A DNA stretch of 21,541 nucleotides from an uncultured Clostridia bacterium (GTDB lineage: Bacteria; Bacillota; Clostridia; Christensenellales; UBA1242): the NCBI GenBank assembly GCA_947626175.1, contig CANQRE010000010.1:1-21541 (forward strand). The letters are read 5' to 3'. A model generated the notes under the pieces. It saw only the letters and a list, made by a program, of their open reading frames with translations. It was not told the DNA's origin and ran no database searches. Every line of letters starts with the position of its first letter. Positions within the stretch are counted from its first letter, which is position 1. The position numbers and the translations under genes are program-made. This document shows positions 13,589-21,496 of this stretch, piece by piece.

Positions 13589-14339
13589 AATCAACATATT
13601 TCCACACTTCAACAAGCTGATCAAAGATAGTTTCTTCAATTTTTTTGTCAAAACATTTTTCAAATTCTTTTATTAAAATCGGCTCATAACTTTTGTCCAA
13701 TCGGCTGACAAGCCTTGCCAAATCCACATAGCCACTTGAATAACTTGCAAAGGAATAATCAATCACCCCTTTAAGTTTTTTATGCTTGACAATAATATTT
13801 CCGCTGTTAAAATCACCGTGGCAAAGCACAAGCTCGGTTTGTTCAAGTTGTTCAAGGGCTGAATGCTTGCTTAGGTCATAATCATCTCCGCTGACAAAAG
13901 ACAGCTCTTTCAAAAATTGCGATGTCAAAGAAAGCGGCAAATTGATTTTTTGCTGTTGAAGATTTTTTAAATACAAACAAATCTGCCCCGCCAATTTTTG
14001 CTTTTGTCGTTTTGTCAAATGGCATTTTGACAAAGGTTTTCCGCTGATCATTTCATGAAAAGAAAAAGGCTTGTTTTCAAAATATCTTAGCTGCAAATTT
14101 GGCGTTTGAACTCCAAGATTTTTTTCACAAAGTTTCAAAGTGACAGCGCATTCCTTTTCAATTGCTTTTGCCCAAAACTGATTGCGTGGAAATCGAAAAA
14201 TATATTTCTTTTTTCTTGTTTTGACTTCAAAAACAAAATTGGTCCATCCTGAAGAAATTTGCCTAAAACATTTAACTTTTTTCACAACGCTTGAAATGAT
14301 ATAAAAAAAGTCATCAGAAACAACAAAATAATTTCTCAT
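13530..14339 (-). CDS. APH/choline-kinase-like phosphotransferase (269 aa)
   Basis: The catalytic loop LCHGDFNSGNI contains the HGD-x-x-x-x-N signature of the aminoglycoside phosphotransferase/choline kinase fold. It is followed by the metal-binding strand GVIDYSFASYSSGYVDLARL, with Asp in IDY (the DFG equivalent). The N-terminal lobe shows a glycine-containing loop region (ISSGWTNFVFEV) and a lysine-rich strand. It transfers phosphate to a small molecule (choline, an aminoglycoside, a sugar), and the substrate cannot be told. The ATG at 14339 has no Shine-Dalgarno, but TATAAA lies 5 nt before it. It is downstream of the 109-aa gene on the same strand (34-nt gap) and overlaps the zeta-like gene tail to tail. 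Confidence 0.85.
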   Translation of the reverse strand: MRNYFVVSDDFFYIISSVVKKVKCFRQISSGWTNFVFEVKTRKKKYIFRFPRNQFWAKAIEKECAVTLKLCEKNLGVQTPNLQLRYFENKPFSFHEMISGKPLSKCHLTKRQKQKLAGQICLYLKNLQQQKINLPLSLTSQFLKELSFVSGDDYDLSKHSALEQLEQTELVLCHGDFNSGNIIVKHKKLKGVIDYSFASYSSGYVDLARLVSRLDKSYEPILIKEFEKCFDKKIEETIFDQLVEVWKYVDFKYICHIKNCHPEISLSKN

Positions 14340-14344
14340 GACTT

Positions 14345-14373
14345 TTTATATGCTTTTTTATATATATTGTTGA
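14345..14373 (-). promoter_or_regulatory. Possible promoter for a leaderless phosphotransferase mRNA
   Basis: On the minus strand TCAACA (14373-14368), 17 nt, TATAAA (14350-14345), then AAGTC and the ATG. Start of transcription at the A of the ATG would fit standard -10 spacing. Confidence 0.4.
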
Positions 14374-14703
14374 TTAGTTTCCTTCAACAACGCTTTGTTC
14401 TTTAACACTGCCATCGTCTTCAACTGAATCAATGATTGGATAAAAATCCGGATTGGTCCAGCCTTCATTTTCAATTTCTTGAAGGTTTGTTTTTGCTGCA
14501 TATTGGCGATCACGCTTTTTTGTCACAATTTTTGCAACCCCTTTTTCTTCCCACCAATTGTTTTGCTTTGTGACAGGTTTTGGATTTTTTGCTCCGCCAC
14601 GTGCTCTGATTTGTCGGTCAGTGTATCTTTTCCTTTTAGGTGGGTTGTTTGTCACCCCAAAATTTTCTTCTGCTTCTGAGTCAAAGTCAAAGTATTCTTT
14701 CAT
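14374..14703 (-). CDS. Hypothetical charged protein (109 aa)
   Basis: The protein is strongly charged, with an acidic N-terminus (YFDFDSEAEENF), a basic middle (PPKRKRYTDRQIRARGG) and an acidic C-terminus (DSVEDDGS). It also has paired tryptophans (NNWWEEKG). There are no membrane segments or signal peptide, and it may be partly disordered. The ATG at 14703 has a good AAAGGAG ribosome site at 6-nt spacing, and the promoter TTGCTT-17-TAGAAT lies upstream. No family is recognised. It is the first gene of a probable two-gene unit with the phosphotransferase. Confidence 0.8.
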   Translation of the reverse strand: MKEYFDFDSEAEENFGVTNNPPKRKRYTDRQIRARGGAKNPKPVTKQNNWWEEKGVAKIVTKKRDRQYAAKTNLQEIENEGWTNPDFYPIIDSVEDDGSVKEQSVVEGN

Positions 14704-14732
14704 GTTTTTCTCCTTTTGTGTTACGTGGTTTT

Positions 14733-14761
14733 ATTCTATCATAAACGCCACAAAAAAGCAA
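14733..14761 (-). promoter_or_regulatory. Promoter of the 109-aa protein gene
   Basis: On the minus strand TTGCTT (14761-14756), a 17-nt spacer and TAGAAT (14738-14733), preceded by TGA (extended -10). Confidence 0.6.
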
Positions 14762-14795
14762 TAGCAAAATCGAAATTTTTTAACATTTTTAGAAC

Positions 14796-16559
14796 TTATT
14801 CGACAGTCACCGATTTTGCCAAATTTCGAGGCATATCTGGGTTGTTTCCCCGCTGAATGCTTACAAGATAACTCAGCTTTTGCAAAGGCAAAATTGCTAA
14901 AATTGGCCTTAAAAGCGGCGGACATTTTGGAAGGCTTAGGCACATTTCAAAATCTTCCAGCTCAAATGCTTTTGGCGGAGATGCCGAAATCAAAAACAAC
15001 TTGGCTCCGCGGCTTTTTGCTTCCAGGGCGCTATTCATTGTTTTTTCATATATCTTTGGCTGAGTTGCAACAACAATCAACGGAACATCCTTTTCAATAA
15101 GTGTCAAAATTCCATGTTTTAATTCCCCTGCGGGATATGCGTTGCAGTTAATGTAAGAAATTTCTTTCAGCTTTAACGCTCCTTCCATTGCGGTCACATA
15201 ATCAAGGCCTTTTCCGATAAAAAACACACTTTGCGCAAAAGAAATTTCTTGGGCAAACTCTGCCATGTTTATGTAAAATTTGTCCAGCTTTTTTGACAGC
15301 AAAAACACATCGCTTACGGCTTTGTAAAACATTTTTTCGCTTTTTAGTGTCATGACAAGCAGATATAGCGCCGCAACTTGGCATGAATAGGCTTTTGTTG
15401 ACGCCACTGCCATTTCCACCCCTGCACTTATGGGCAAAATTATTTTCCCAAGTTTTGCAAGAGTTGAATGCAAAACATTTGTTAAAACAACAATATTTTT
15501 TGTTTTTTTGCTTGCAAATTCAGCGGCAGCAATCGTGTCGGCAGTTTCGCCGCTTTGACTGACAAAAATGCACAATGTTTTTTTTGTTAGCAAGGTGCTG
15601 CCATATCTAAATTCACTTGCTTGCAATGCTTCGCTGTCCACTTTTAAAACTTTTTTGAAATATTCACACCCTATCATACATGAGTGATATGCCGATCCGC
15701 AGCCCACAAGCTTGACTTTGTCAAACGAAAGTTTTTTTAGCGCGCTTAAATCCAAATTTAAAAAATTTATTGCAAGCCGTCTTAGCGCCGGCGAAGTTTG
15801 ATAGATTTCCTTTAACATATAATGGTCAAACTGTCCAATGTCCTCAGCAGCGTCAAATTGCTGTTCCAAATTGGGCTGCTTTTTTATTTGTTGGCATTTA
15901 CAATCAAAAAATTCGACTTTTCCAATTTGAAGTTTGCAAATTTCGCCGTCTTCCATTTTAAAATATTCGCCTTTGGGAAAGCAAATTGGATCGCTTGCAA
16001 GCATGCTTATGTAGGGCGAGCAAAACACATATAACGGACTTTTGTTTTTTGCGGCAAAAATTTGCTGCTTGTCATCATTTTTAACAGCACAAAAAGCATA
16101 ACTTCCTTTGATTTGCTGCATTAAAAAAGCAATGTTTTTTATCGGATTTAAAAAATTGTTTTGGCCAAGAAGTGCACTTATCGTTTCGGTGTCAGTTTGC
16201 GTGGAAAAATGAACTCCTTTTTCTTGCAAGTCATCGCAAATATATTTGTAATTTTCAATTATGCCATTGTGAACAACCGCCCAATTTTTGTTTTCACTCA
16301 AAATTGGATGTGCATTTGTTTCGCATACTTTGCCATGTGTTGCCCATCTTGTGTGACCAATTGCAACGTTTGATTTGTTTTTGGGCACTTTTTCGCGAAG
16401 AAAATCAATCGTTCCAAGCGACTTTATCACATTTAGCTTTTCTTCGCTTTTAAAACATATTCCCGCTGAATCGTATCCGCGATATTGCAGCTTTTCAAGC
16501 CCTTGCAACACTTTTTCAGTTGCATTTTCTTTTTCTATCACCCCAACAATGCCACACAT
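14796..16559 (-). CDS. glmS: Glutamine--fructose-6-phosphate aminotransferase (isomerizing)
   Basis: This 587-aa cytosolic enzyme makes glucosamine-6-phosphate from fructose-6-phosphate and glutamine, the first step towards UDP-GlcNAc and peptidoglycan. The start must be the ATG at 16559 because mature GlmS needs Cys as residue 1 (MCGIVGV). GGAGG lies 6 nt upstream, and an ORF extension to 16580 is rejected. The glutaminase domain shows YRGYDSAG, GHTRWATHG (68-76) and HNGIIENY. The two SIS isomerase domains show GCGSAYHSC, SQSGETADT and ASTKAYS. The C-terminus NLAKSVTVE is the family's usual end. It is divergent from the GNAT gene. No glmS ribozyme core is visible in its short leader. Confidence 0.98.
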   Translation of the reverse strand: MCGIVGVIEKENATEKVLQGLEKLQYRGYDSAGICFKSEEKLNVIKSLGTIDFLREKVPKNKSNVAIGHTRWATHGKVCETNAHPILSENKNWAVVHNGIIENYKYICDDLQEKGVHFSTQTDTETISALLGQNNFLNPIKNIAFLMQQIKGSYAFCAVKNDDKQQIFAAKNKSPLYVFCSPYISMLASDPICFPKGEYFKMEDGEICKLQIGKVEFFDCKCQQIKKQPNLEQQFDAAEDIGQFDHYMLKEIYQTSPALRRLAINFLNLDLSALKKLSFDKVKLVGCGSAYHSCMIGCEYFKKVLKVDSEALQASEFRYGSTLLTKKTLCIFVSQSGETADTIAAAEFASKKTKNIVVLTNVLHSTLAKLGKIILPISAGVEMAVASTKAYSCQVAALYLLVMTLKSEKMFYKAVSDVFLLSKKLDKFYINMAEFAQEISFAQSVFFIGKGLDYVTAMEGALKLKEISYINCNAYPAGELKHGILTLIEKDVPLIVVATQPKIYEKTMNSALEAKSRGAKLFLISASPPKAFELEDFEMCLSLPKCPPLLRPILAILPLQKLSYLVSIQRGNNPDMPRNLAKSVTVE

Positions 16560-16615
16560 ACACTTCCTCCACAAAAGCATATTATGTGATTTGTCCTTTA
16601 AGAGTGAATTTCATT

Positions 16616-16643
16616 TTGAAAAATCGACATGTTTTGTTATAAT
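16616..16643 (+). promoter_or_regulatory. Promoter of the GNAT gene, directly before its start
   Basis: TTGAAA (16616-16621), 16 nt, TATAAT (16638-16643) preceded by TGT (extended -10). It ends 6 nt before the ATG at 16650. Confidence 0.7.
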
Positions 16644-16649
16644 AAGGCT

Positions 16650-17270
16650 ATGAGAGCAAATCAGTTAAAAATTAAACCTATTCATTCGATAAACGAAGTA
16701 AGGCAATGCTTTGCTTTCTTTAAGAGAATTTTGCTCAATATTTCACAAAATGAAATTGCACATTTCACATCTTTTCATGAAACACATGAAATTATGGTTG
16801 AAAACATTTCCAAAAAAACAAAACTTCAATTTTTTGCAGAGTTAAATGGCGAAATTGTTGGCTGCATTATTGCTCATCCACAGGAAGGTTTTCCAAAAAA
16901 TCTTATGCTTCCAGTCCTTGCGGTTGATGAAGCACATCGAAAAACAGGCATTGCAAAACAGCTTATGGCCGCTCTTGTGCAATCAGTAAAGCCAAAAGGC
17001 TTTAAAACTTTCAAAATTCTTTGCACACACACCTTTTCAAATGCAATAATAAAACTTGGATTCACTCCATTTTTGTATATCGAAGCAACGCCGCCACAAA
17101 CAATTGATGACATTTTGCGAGCAAACACGCTTTCCTTGCCTTTTGTTGAAAGCCAAAACAACACTGTTGTGAAATTTGCAATAAAAAATTATGACGAAGC
17201 TGTTTTAAGACCTTTTGTTCGCAGGCTGAAAAATATTGAAGCAACATTTATTTTTGAAAAGAAAATATAA
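16650..17270 (+). CDS. GNAT-family N-acetyltransferase (206 aa)
   Basis: The central segment LPVLAVDEAHRKTGIAKQLMAAL carries the acetyl-CoA pyrophosphate-binding motif A of GNATs (here HRKTGIA). It is preceded by a strand (FFAELNGEIVGCIIAHP) and followed by THTFSNAIIKLGFTPF, the usual motif B/C-terminal strand. The substrate is unknown. The ATG at 16650 is favoured over the in-frame ATG at 16629 because the TATAAT box (16638-16643) lies between them. There is no true Shine-Dalgarno at a working distance (AAGG only 2 nt away), so a leaderless mRNA is likely. A terminator follows at 17297-17339. Confidence 0.9.
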   Translation: MRANQLKIKPIHSINEVRQCFAFFKRILLNISQNEIAHFTSFHETHEIMVENISKKTKLQFFAELNGEIVGCIIAHPQEGFPKNLMLPVLAVDEAHRKTGIAKQLMAALVQSVKPKGFKTFKILCTHTFSNAIIKLGFTPFLYIEATPPQTIDDILRANTLSLPFVESQNNTVVKFAIKNYDEAVLRPFVRRLKNIEATFIFEKKI

Positions 17271-17296
17271 TTCTTCAAAAGCCAAGTTTTTTGAAT

Positions 17297-17339
17297 AAAA
17301 AGCCCCTATTTAATTCATTTTAAGTTTAGGGGTTTTTTT
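17297..17339 (+). terminator. Intrinsic terminator after the GNAT gene
   Basis: CCCCTA (17303-17308) pairs with TAGGGG (17327-17332), extended by the preceding A run against T7 (17333-17339). The T-tract touches the ATG of the next gene. Confidence 0.8.
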
Positions 17340-18080
17340 ATGGAAGTTATGAAAAACGTTGAAAAAATAATTCCGGCAGAAATGAAAATAAATTGCAAAG
17401 GAAAATGGTTTGACCTTATTGTTGTCAATATTGTTGCACTTTTTTGCGTTATGCTCGGATTTTTTACGCCATTTTTGTCGTTGGCGTTTGCTTTTTTGGT
17501 TTTTGCATATGTGCAAATTGGCGTTTATGGCTTTGCACTTGAAAGCACACGGCTAAATCAGCCAAATTTTGAAAGCATATTCTTTCATCCAAAATATTTT
17601 TTAAAAATTGTTTGCATGAAGCTGGTTGTCATGGCTGGCATAATGCTTTGGGGGCTGTTGCTGATTGTTCCAGGAATAATTTACGCTCTCAATTGTGCCT
17701 TTGCGGGATTTATATTTTTTGATGAAAAAGATCTTTCCATAAGGCAAATCTTGGCAAAATCAAAAGCATTGACCTTTGGCAAGCGCTTTGAAATTTTTCT
17801 TATCGTCATGGCAATGATTGCAATTGTTTGTTTGGCTGCTTCGTTTGGCGTGGGAATTTATTTTTTGCTTTCAATATGGCTGAAAGTTCCTTGGTTTGTG
17901 ACGATGATTTTGATTATGATTCCAACAATTGTTGTTTTTGTAACGGTTGCCCTGCCAATATTTGAATTTGAACTGGCGGCAGCATATGAACGAGCAAAGC
18001 AGCAAGATGAAATCGCAAAAAATCCAAAAAGCAATGTCAAAACAAAAAATGCCACTAAAAAAGTTTCAAAATCCAAATAA
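17340..18080 (+). CDS. DUF975-like multi-pass membrane protein (246 aa)
   Basis: There are hydrophobic blocks at about residues 24-68, 86-126, 152-178 and 184-210, giving roughly six membrane segments. The pattern LLIVPGIIYALNCAFAGFIFFDEKDLSIRQILAKS resembles the hallmark of the DUF975 family (Leu-Leu-x-x-Pro-Gly-Ile-Ile followed by a short acidic helix and a Ser-rich turn). The C-terminal tail is lysine-rich (KTKNATKKVSKSK) and cytoplasmic by the positive-inside rule. The function is unknown. The ATG at 17340 begins right after the upstream terminator's T-tract and has no ribosome site. An in-frame ATG at 17349 has GGAAG too close to help, so the start is uncertain by three codons. Confidence 0.85.
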   Translation: MEVMKNVEKIIPAEMKINCKGKWFDLIVVNIVALFCVMLGFFTPFLSLAFAFLVFAYVQIGVYGFALESTRLNQPNFESIFFHPKYFLKIVCMKLVVMAGIMLWGLLLIVPGIIYALNCAFAGFIFFDEKDLSIRQILAKSKALTFGKRFEIFLIVMAMIAIVCLAASFGVGIYFLLSIWLKVPWFVTMILIMIPTIVVFVTVALPIFEFELAAAYERAKQQDEIAKNPKSNVKTKNATKKVSKSK

Positions 18081-18083
18081 ATA

Positions 18084-18092
18084 TGTTATACT
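18084..18092 (+). promoter_or_regulatory. Extended -10 promoter of the Sel1-like gene
   Basis: TGT followed by TATACT (18087-18092). It predicts a very short leader that still contains the AGAGGTGG ribosome site (18099-18106). Confidence 0.6.
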
Positions 18093-18109
18093 TTTGCTAG
18101 AGGTGGCAA

Positions 18110-18673
18110 ATGGAACGAGAACGCTTTATTTCAAAAAAAGATGCTTTTGAAGGATTTACAGAATTGAGATCTGTTATGAATGACTGCAAGGACAATCCAA
18201 AGCAATATAGAAAATCCTTTATGGATATGTTTGCTGAAGTTGGCGCAATTGCAATGGAAGGAAACTGCATTGCTCAAGACGTTATGAGTTATTATTACAA
18301 AGACGGCGTTGACGGCCTAATCCCTCAAAACTATGACCTATACATGCAATGGGCAATTTTGGCGGGAGCAAATGGAAATGAATTTGCAATTGAAAAGCTC
18401 CAATTCTTTTTAAATTACGCTTTTGAAGAAATTGTTGACAACGAACAATTGCCAAAAATTTTGAACAGAAATGACATCGATGAAGACAATTATTTGTCTA
18501 TCCTAGGAAATTTGCTTTGCGAAGGCATTGTGGATGAAATGCAAATAACAGCCAAAAAACTTGTTGAAACTCAAAACAAAGTTGCCGTTGCTTACACCCC
18601 TGAAAGGCTTAGGCAATATCGAAAAGCACTGGACAATGCCCTTCCAAAAGTTATGAACTTTTTGCTTTCATAA
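18110..18673 (+). CDS. Sel1-like repeat protein (187 aa)
   Basis: Residues about 50-105 (MEGNCIAQDVMSYYYKDG ... YDLYMQWAILAGANGNEFAIEKL) follow the Sel1-like repeat spacing: Gly and Ala-Gln at the start, Tyr-x-x-Gly, then W-x-x-x-A-x-x-x-G-N-x-x-A. This is a helical solenoid fold usually used for protein-protein contact. The remainder is helical and not recognised. It is soluble, with no signal peptide. The ATG at 18110 has AGAGGTGG at 3-nt spacing. It is convergent with the 159-aa gene, sharing a bidirectional terminator. The partner is unknown. Confidence 0.75.
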   Translation: MERERFISKKDAFEGFTELRSVMNDCKDNPKQYRKSFMDMFAEVGAIAMEGNCIAQDVMSYYYKDGVDGLIPQNYDLYMQWAILAGANGNEFAIEKLQFFLNYAFEEIVDNEQLPKILNRNDIDEDNYLSILGNLLCEGIVDEMQITAKKLVETQNKVAVAYTPERLRQYRKALDNALPKVMNFLLS

Positions 18674-18675
18674 AC

Positions 18676-18704
18676 AAAAAACTGGCCATTGGTCAGTTTT
18701 TTTG
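18676..18704. terminator. Bidirectional intrinsic terminator between convergent genes
   Basis: AAAAACTGGCC (arm ending 18687), loop ATT, GGTCAGTTTTT, with A/T runs on both sides. It overlaps the stop codon of the leftward gene (18693-18695). Confidence 0.9.
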
Positions 18705-19172
18705 ATTTAAGTCAACACTCATCACATCACCTATTTCATATAGGTCAGCGCTCATTCTTAGCCTTTGAAAGCAAAGCCCCACAAGTTTTTCATATTCGTC
18801 TGATTTTTGCGCAAGCAAAAACATTTTGATCAGCAACCTGCTTTCCAAACTTATCGAGCCAACAAACGCTTTGGTTTTGTTCCATGTTATTCTAAATCCA
18901 CGATTTTGTTTGTAACTAAACAAATTGCGCATGACATCAATTTGCTCTTCATTAAGCTCATAAAATTTGTTTGCACCCATAAAATTGCCAAGGCTTCGAT
19001 AAATTGCCCTTAGCTTGAACAAAAGGTCAAACACTTCGTCAACCAAAACATTTGTGGCTTCTGTGTCAAGCCTGACAAAAACAAAACCTTTTTCCTTAAG
19101 AGAATTTGAATAGGCCTTTGCAAGATTTTCATATTCATCTGGCGACATACAAGCAAAATCATTATATTCCAT
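18693..19172 (-). CDS. Hypothetical helical protein (159 aa) downstream of virD4-like gene
   Basis: This soluble, mainly alpha-helical protein begins MEYNDFACMSPDEYENLAKAYS and carries a central LLFKLRAIYRSLGNFMGANKFYELNEEQ segment. There are no membrane helices or signal peptide and no recognised family. The ATG at 19172 has AGAGGTG just upstream. It lies 69 nt after the VirD4/TraG-like gene on the same strand, but a strong hairpin terminator lies between them, so co-expression would need read-through. A role beside the coupling protein is possible only by position. Confidence 0.75.
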   Translation of the reverse strand: MEYNDFACMSPDEYENLAKAYSNSLKEKGFVFVRLDTEATNVLVDEVFDLLFKLRAIYRSLGNFMGANKFYELNEEQIDVMRNLFSYKQNRGFRITWNKTKAFVGSISLESRLLIKMFLLAQKSDEYEKLVGLCFQRLRMSADLYEIGDVMSVDLNQKN

Positions 19173-19215
19173 TTTTCACCTCTGCCTTTGATATGAAAAA
19201 TGGCAAAAAAGTGTG

Positions 19216-19243
19216 AAAAAAACAGCCGTGATGGCTGTTTTTT
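19216..19243. terminator. Intrinsic terminator after the VirD4/TraG gene
   Basis: A-run, AACAGCC, loop GTGAT, GGCTGTT, T-run. The stem is perfect and T-rich tails exist on both strands, so it can work in either direction. It overlaps the VirD4 stop codon. Confidence 0.9.
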
Positions 19244-21242
19244 AAAATGGTCTTGGGGCTGCGTTCATAATCAAACTGTTGCGTTTTTCAATGTCATAGA
19301 ACACTTGCTCTTCATTGAGCGACCTTGTTGTTTTTGGCTCAGGAATTGGTGGATACTTTGCAAATTGTGGAGTGTTGTAAGCTGAAACCAAATGAACCTT
19401 CATTGGATTGTAACGGAAAATTTTTACAATTGCAGTTCCAAATTCCAAAACTGAAAGCTCATAAGGCTCAACAAGTGCCTTGACAGTTCGCTGAACGTTT
19501 GTGGATTTGGAAGTTGAGGATGAATCCTTGCCTTCGTTTTTTGTGACCTGTTCTTCTTCAGTTGTGAGTTGAACTTCACCGCAGCTTTTTGAAAAGGCTT
19601 CTCTTGTTGCAGCATCTTCCGATCCAAGGAAAATTTGAATGTTAAAGTTTCCTTTCAATGTTTCGGCTGTTTCATGGCCATATTTTGTGTCAAGCTGTGT
19701 GAATGATTGCAAAACGATATTGAACAAAACGTTTCTTGATCTTGCAACCGTGATCATTGAACCAAATCCTTCAATAACTGGAAGGTTACCAAATTCGTCC
19801 ATAAGGAAATAAACGTGCCTTGGAAGTTTGAGATCTGGAAACTTGCTTGCAAGGTCAATCAGCGTTCTATACAGCTGGCTGATGCAAATTGTTGCAAGCG
19901 GATGACGCTCAGGTTTGTGATCAGGAATTTTGATGAAGAATGCCGTTGGCTTTTCAATAAATTTGTTAAAATCAATGTCGGTGCCGCTTGTTGCATAACA
20001 AATTCCCATATCGCTCATAAGTTTGTTAATTTTACTGCCCAGAACGCTTAGGTATGATTTTGTTGTTGCAGGAGCTGAGTTGATAATTGCCGAAGTGATT
20101 GGCAAAACATCAGATGTTTTTGCCCTGCCCGAGCAATATCTTCGCAATGTGACGAATGAGTTGTCTGGGTCAACATCACGTTTGTTCACAATTTTATACA
20201 AATTGTAAAAGTTGAATTGATCTTTTCTTAACCTGTTTTGTCCAAGTCTTGGGTCGACCGAGTCCTCAAGCATTGCAATCATGATTGCATACAAAAAGTC
20301 CTGTGCACCTTGATCCCACATGGCGTTGTCGCCACCTGTGTTGACTGGGCAAATTGCAGAAGCAATTCCACGAATATCAAAAAATGCGTCGTTGATGAGT
20401 TGTTGCTTTTTTGCAGCAAGCTGCTTGTTCAAACTCTCTTCGTCAGGGAATGCAAGATTTTCAAATTCATACCAAACATCGCCATAACTAACACCATCCA
20501 AAGTGTCTTTTCCGGCTTGAGCTGGGGTGCAGCCAGAATATTTTTTGGCTTCCTTATAAATGTTCATCGCTCTTTGATAAAGCGTGAATCCCCTTTCCAT
20601 AGGATTCCAGCGAGATGACGAATATGGATTGTCAAGGTCATAGATTTGAACGTCATATCCTTCTTCCATAAGCGCCCTTGCGTGACGGGCATAAAGTTCG
20701 CCTTTTGGGTCGGTGATCACAAGTGATGGCTTTTCGCCGCTGTGGGCATAAATTCGAATTGCTGGGTCAATGATCATTGTTGTTTTACCAGTTCCGGTTG
20801 TTCCTATGATCAAAGCATGATATTCATCCTTCATCGTGATTTCAAGACGCTGACCATTTTTTTCAGTTCTGCAAAGCGAGCCTGTGTGCTTGAGAGATGG
20901 AAGCGATTGCCAAGTTTCGTTGATAAGTTTTCGGTCGTTCAAAATTTTTTCTCTGGTCATAAACCCTGAGTCAAAGTGAAGTTGGAACTCATCACCTGCT
21001 GCAGTTTTTCCAGTTTTTGTTTTTGGCTTGTTGCCTTTTTTGAAAAACTTGATATAAAGTGCAATTGCAAATCCAACAATGCCGCCGCATCCAAGCATAA
21101 TGAGAGTTATGTTGTCAGTGAGCGCTTGGATTGTCCAGCCACTGTTGATCATAACAACCACGCCAATTCCTGCAGCATATCCAATAATGCCACAAACAAT
21201 CATCCAAAAAATCATATTAAACAGAAAGCTGCGATTTTTCAT
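19242..21242 (-). CDS. VirD4/TraG-type type IV coupling protein ATPase
   Basis: The 666-aa protein has two N-terminal membrane helices (about residues 8-32 and 44-66), then a cytosolic hexameric ATPase domain. Walker A is GTTGTGKT (147-154). Walker B is FLMDEFGNLP (MDEF at 481-484). The C-terminal region fits the TraG/TraM-recognition domain. Such proteins bring DNA-relaxase complexes or protein effectors to a type IV secretion channel. The ATG at 21242 is chosen because GGAGG lies just before MKNRSFLF, and the longer frame to 21305 has no ribosome site. A TATAAT (21266-21261, minus strand) lies upstream. No relaxase, VirB4 or other channel gene is next to it in the window; only the partial membrane gene at 1-174 might belong to such a system. 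Confidence 0.94.
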   Translation of the reverse strand: MKNRSFLFNMIFWMIVCGIIGYAAGIGVVVMINSGWTIQALTDNITLIMLGCGGIVGFAIALYIKFFKKGNKPKTKTGKTAAGDEFQLHFDSGFMTREKILNDRKLINETWQSLPSLKHTGSLCRTEKNGQRLEITMKDEYHALIIGTTGTGKTTMIIDPAIRIYAHSGEKPSLVITDPKGELYARHARALMEEGYDVQIYDLDNPYSSSRWNPMERGFTLYQRAMNIYKEAKKYSGCTPAQAGKDTLDGVSYGDVWYEFENLAFPDEESLNKQLAAKKQQLINDAFFDIRGIASAICPVNTGGDNAMWDQGAQDFLYAIMIAMLEDSVDPRLGQNRLRKDQFNFYNLYKIVNKRDVDPDNSFVTLRRYCSGRAKTSDVLPITSAIINSAPATTKSYLSVLGSKINKLMSDMGICYATSGTDIDFNKFIEKPTAFFIKIPDHKPERHPLATICISQLYRTLIDLASKFPDLKLPRHVYFLMDEFGNLPVIEGFGSMITVARSRNVLFNIVLQSFTQLDTKYGHETAETLKGNFNIQIFLGSEDAATREAFSKSCGEVQLTTEEEQVTKNEGKDSSSTSKSTNVQRTVKALVEPYELSVLEFGTAIVKIFRYNPMKVHLVSAYNTPQFAKYPPIPEPKTTRSLNEEQVFYDIEKRNSLIMNAAPRPF

Positions 21243-21342
21243 AACTTCCTCCATTATTAAATTATAATACCACATTTTTTTACAAAATAAAAACATTATT
21301 GGCAATTTTGAAGATTTTTGTTGACAATTTTAATCTTTTGCT

Positions 21343-21371
21343 TTGACAAAGTCAAAAGATTGTGGCATACT
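21343..21371 (+). promoter_or_regulatory. tRNA-Arg promoter
   Basis: TTGACA (21343-21348), 17 nt, CATACT (21366-21371), giving a leader of about 45 nt before the tRNA. A second TTGACA at 21321 lacks a matching -10 box. Confidence 0.6.
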
Positions 21372-21421
21372 ATTGCTGTGCATTTTGGTTGCAGGCACAA
21401 CCTGCTCGTAATAAAACTTTT

Positions 21422-21496
21422 GCTCTCGTGGTGTAATGGATAGCACAATGGTCTTCGGAACCATTTGTTCGGGTTCGAGTCCTGACGGGAGCACCA
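21422..21496 (+). tRNA. tRNA-Arg(TCG)
   Basis: Acceptor GCTCTCG (21422-21428) pairs with CGGGAGC (21486-21492), with one T-G wobble, followed by discriminator A and an encoded CCA (21494-21496). The anticodon stem ATGGT/ACCAT closes the loop CTTCGGA, giving anticodon TCG (21455-21457), which decodes CGN as arginine. D-arm and T-arm (GGTTCGAGT) are normal. Confidence 0.93.

Noticed and set aside
16560..16750. glmS ribozyme upstream of glmS
   Set aside because: The gap to the divergent GNAT gene is only about 90 nt and I see no ribozyme core sequence. The GGAGG site sits in a plain leader.
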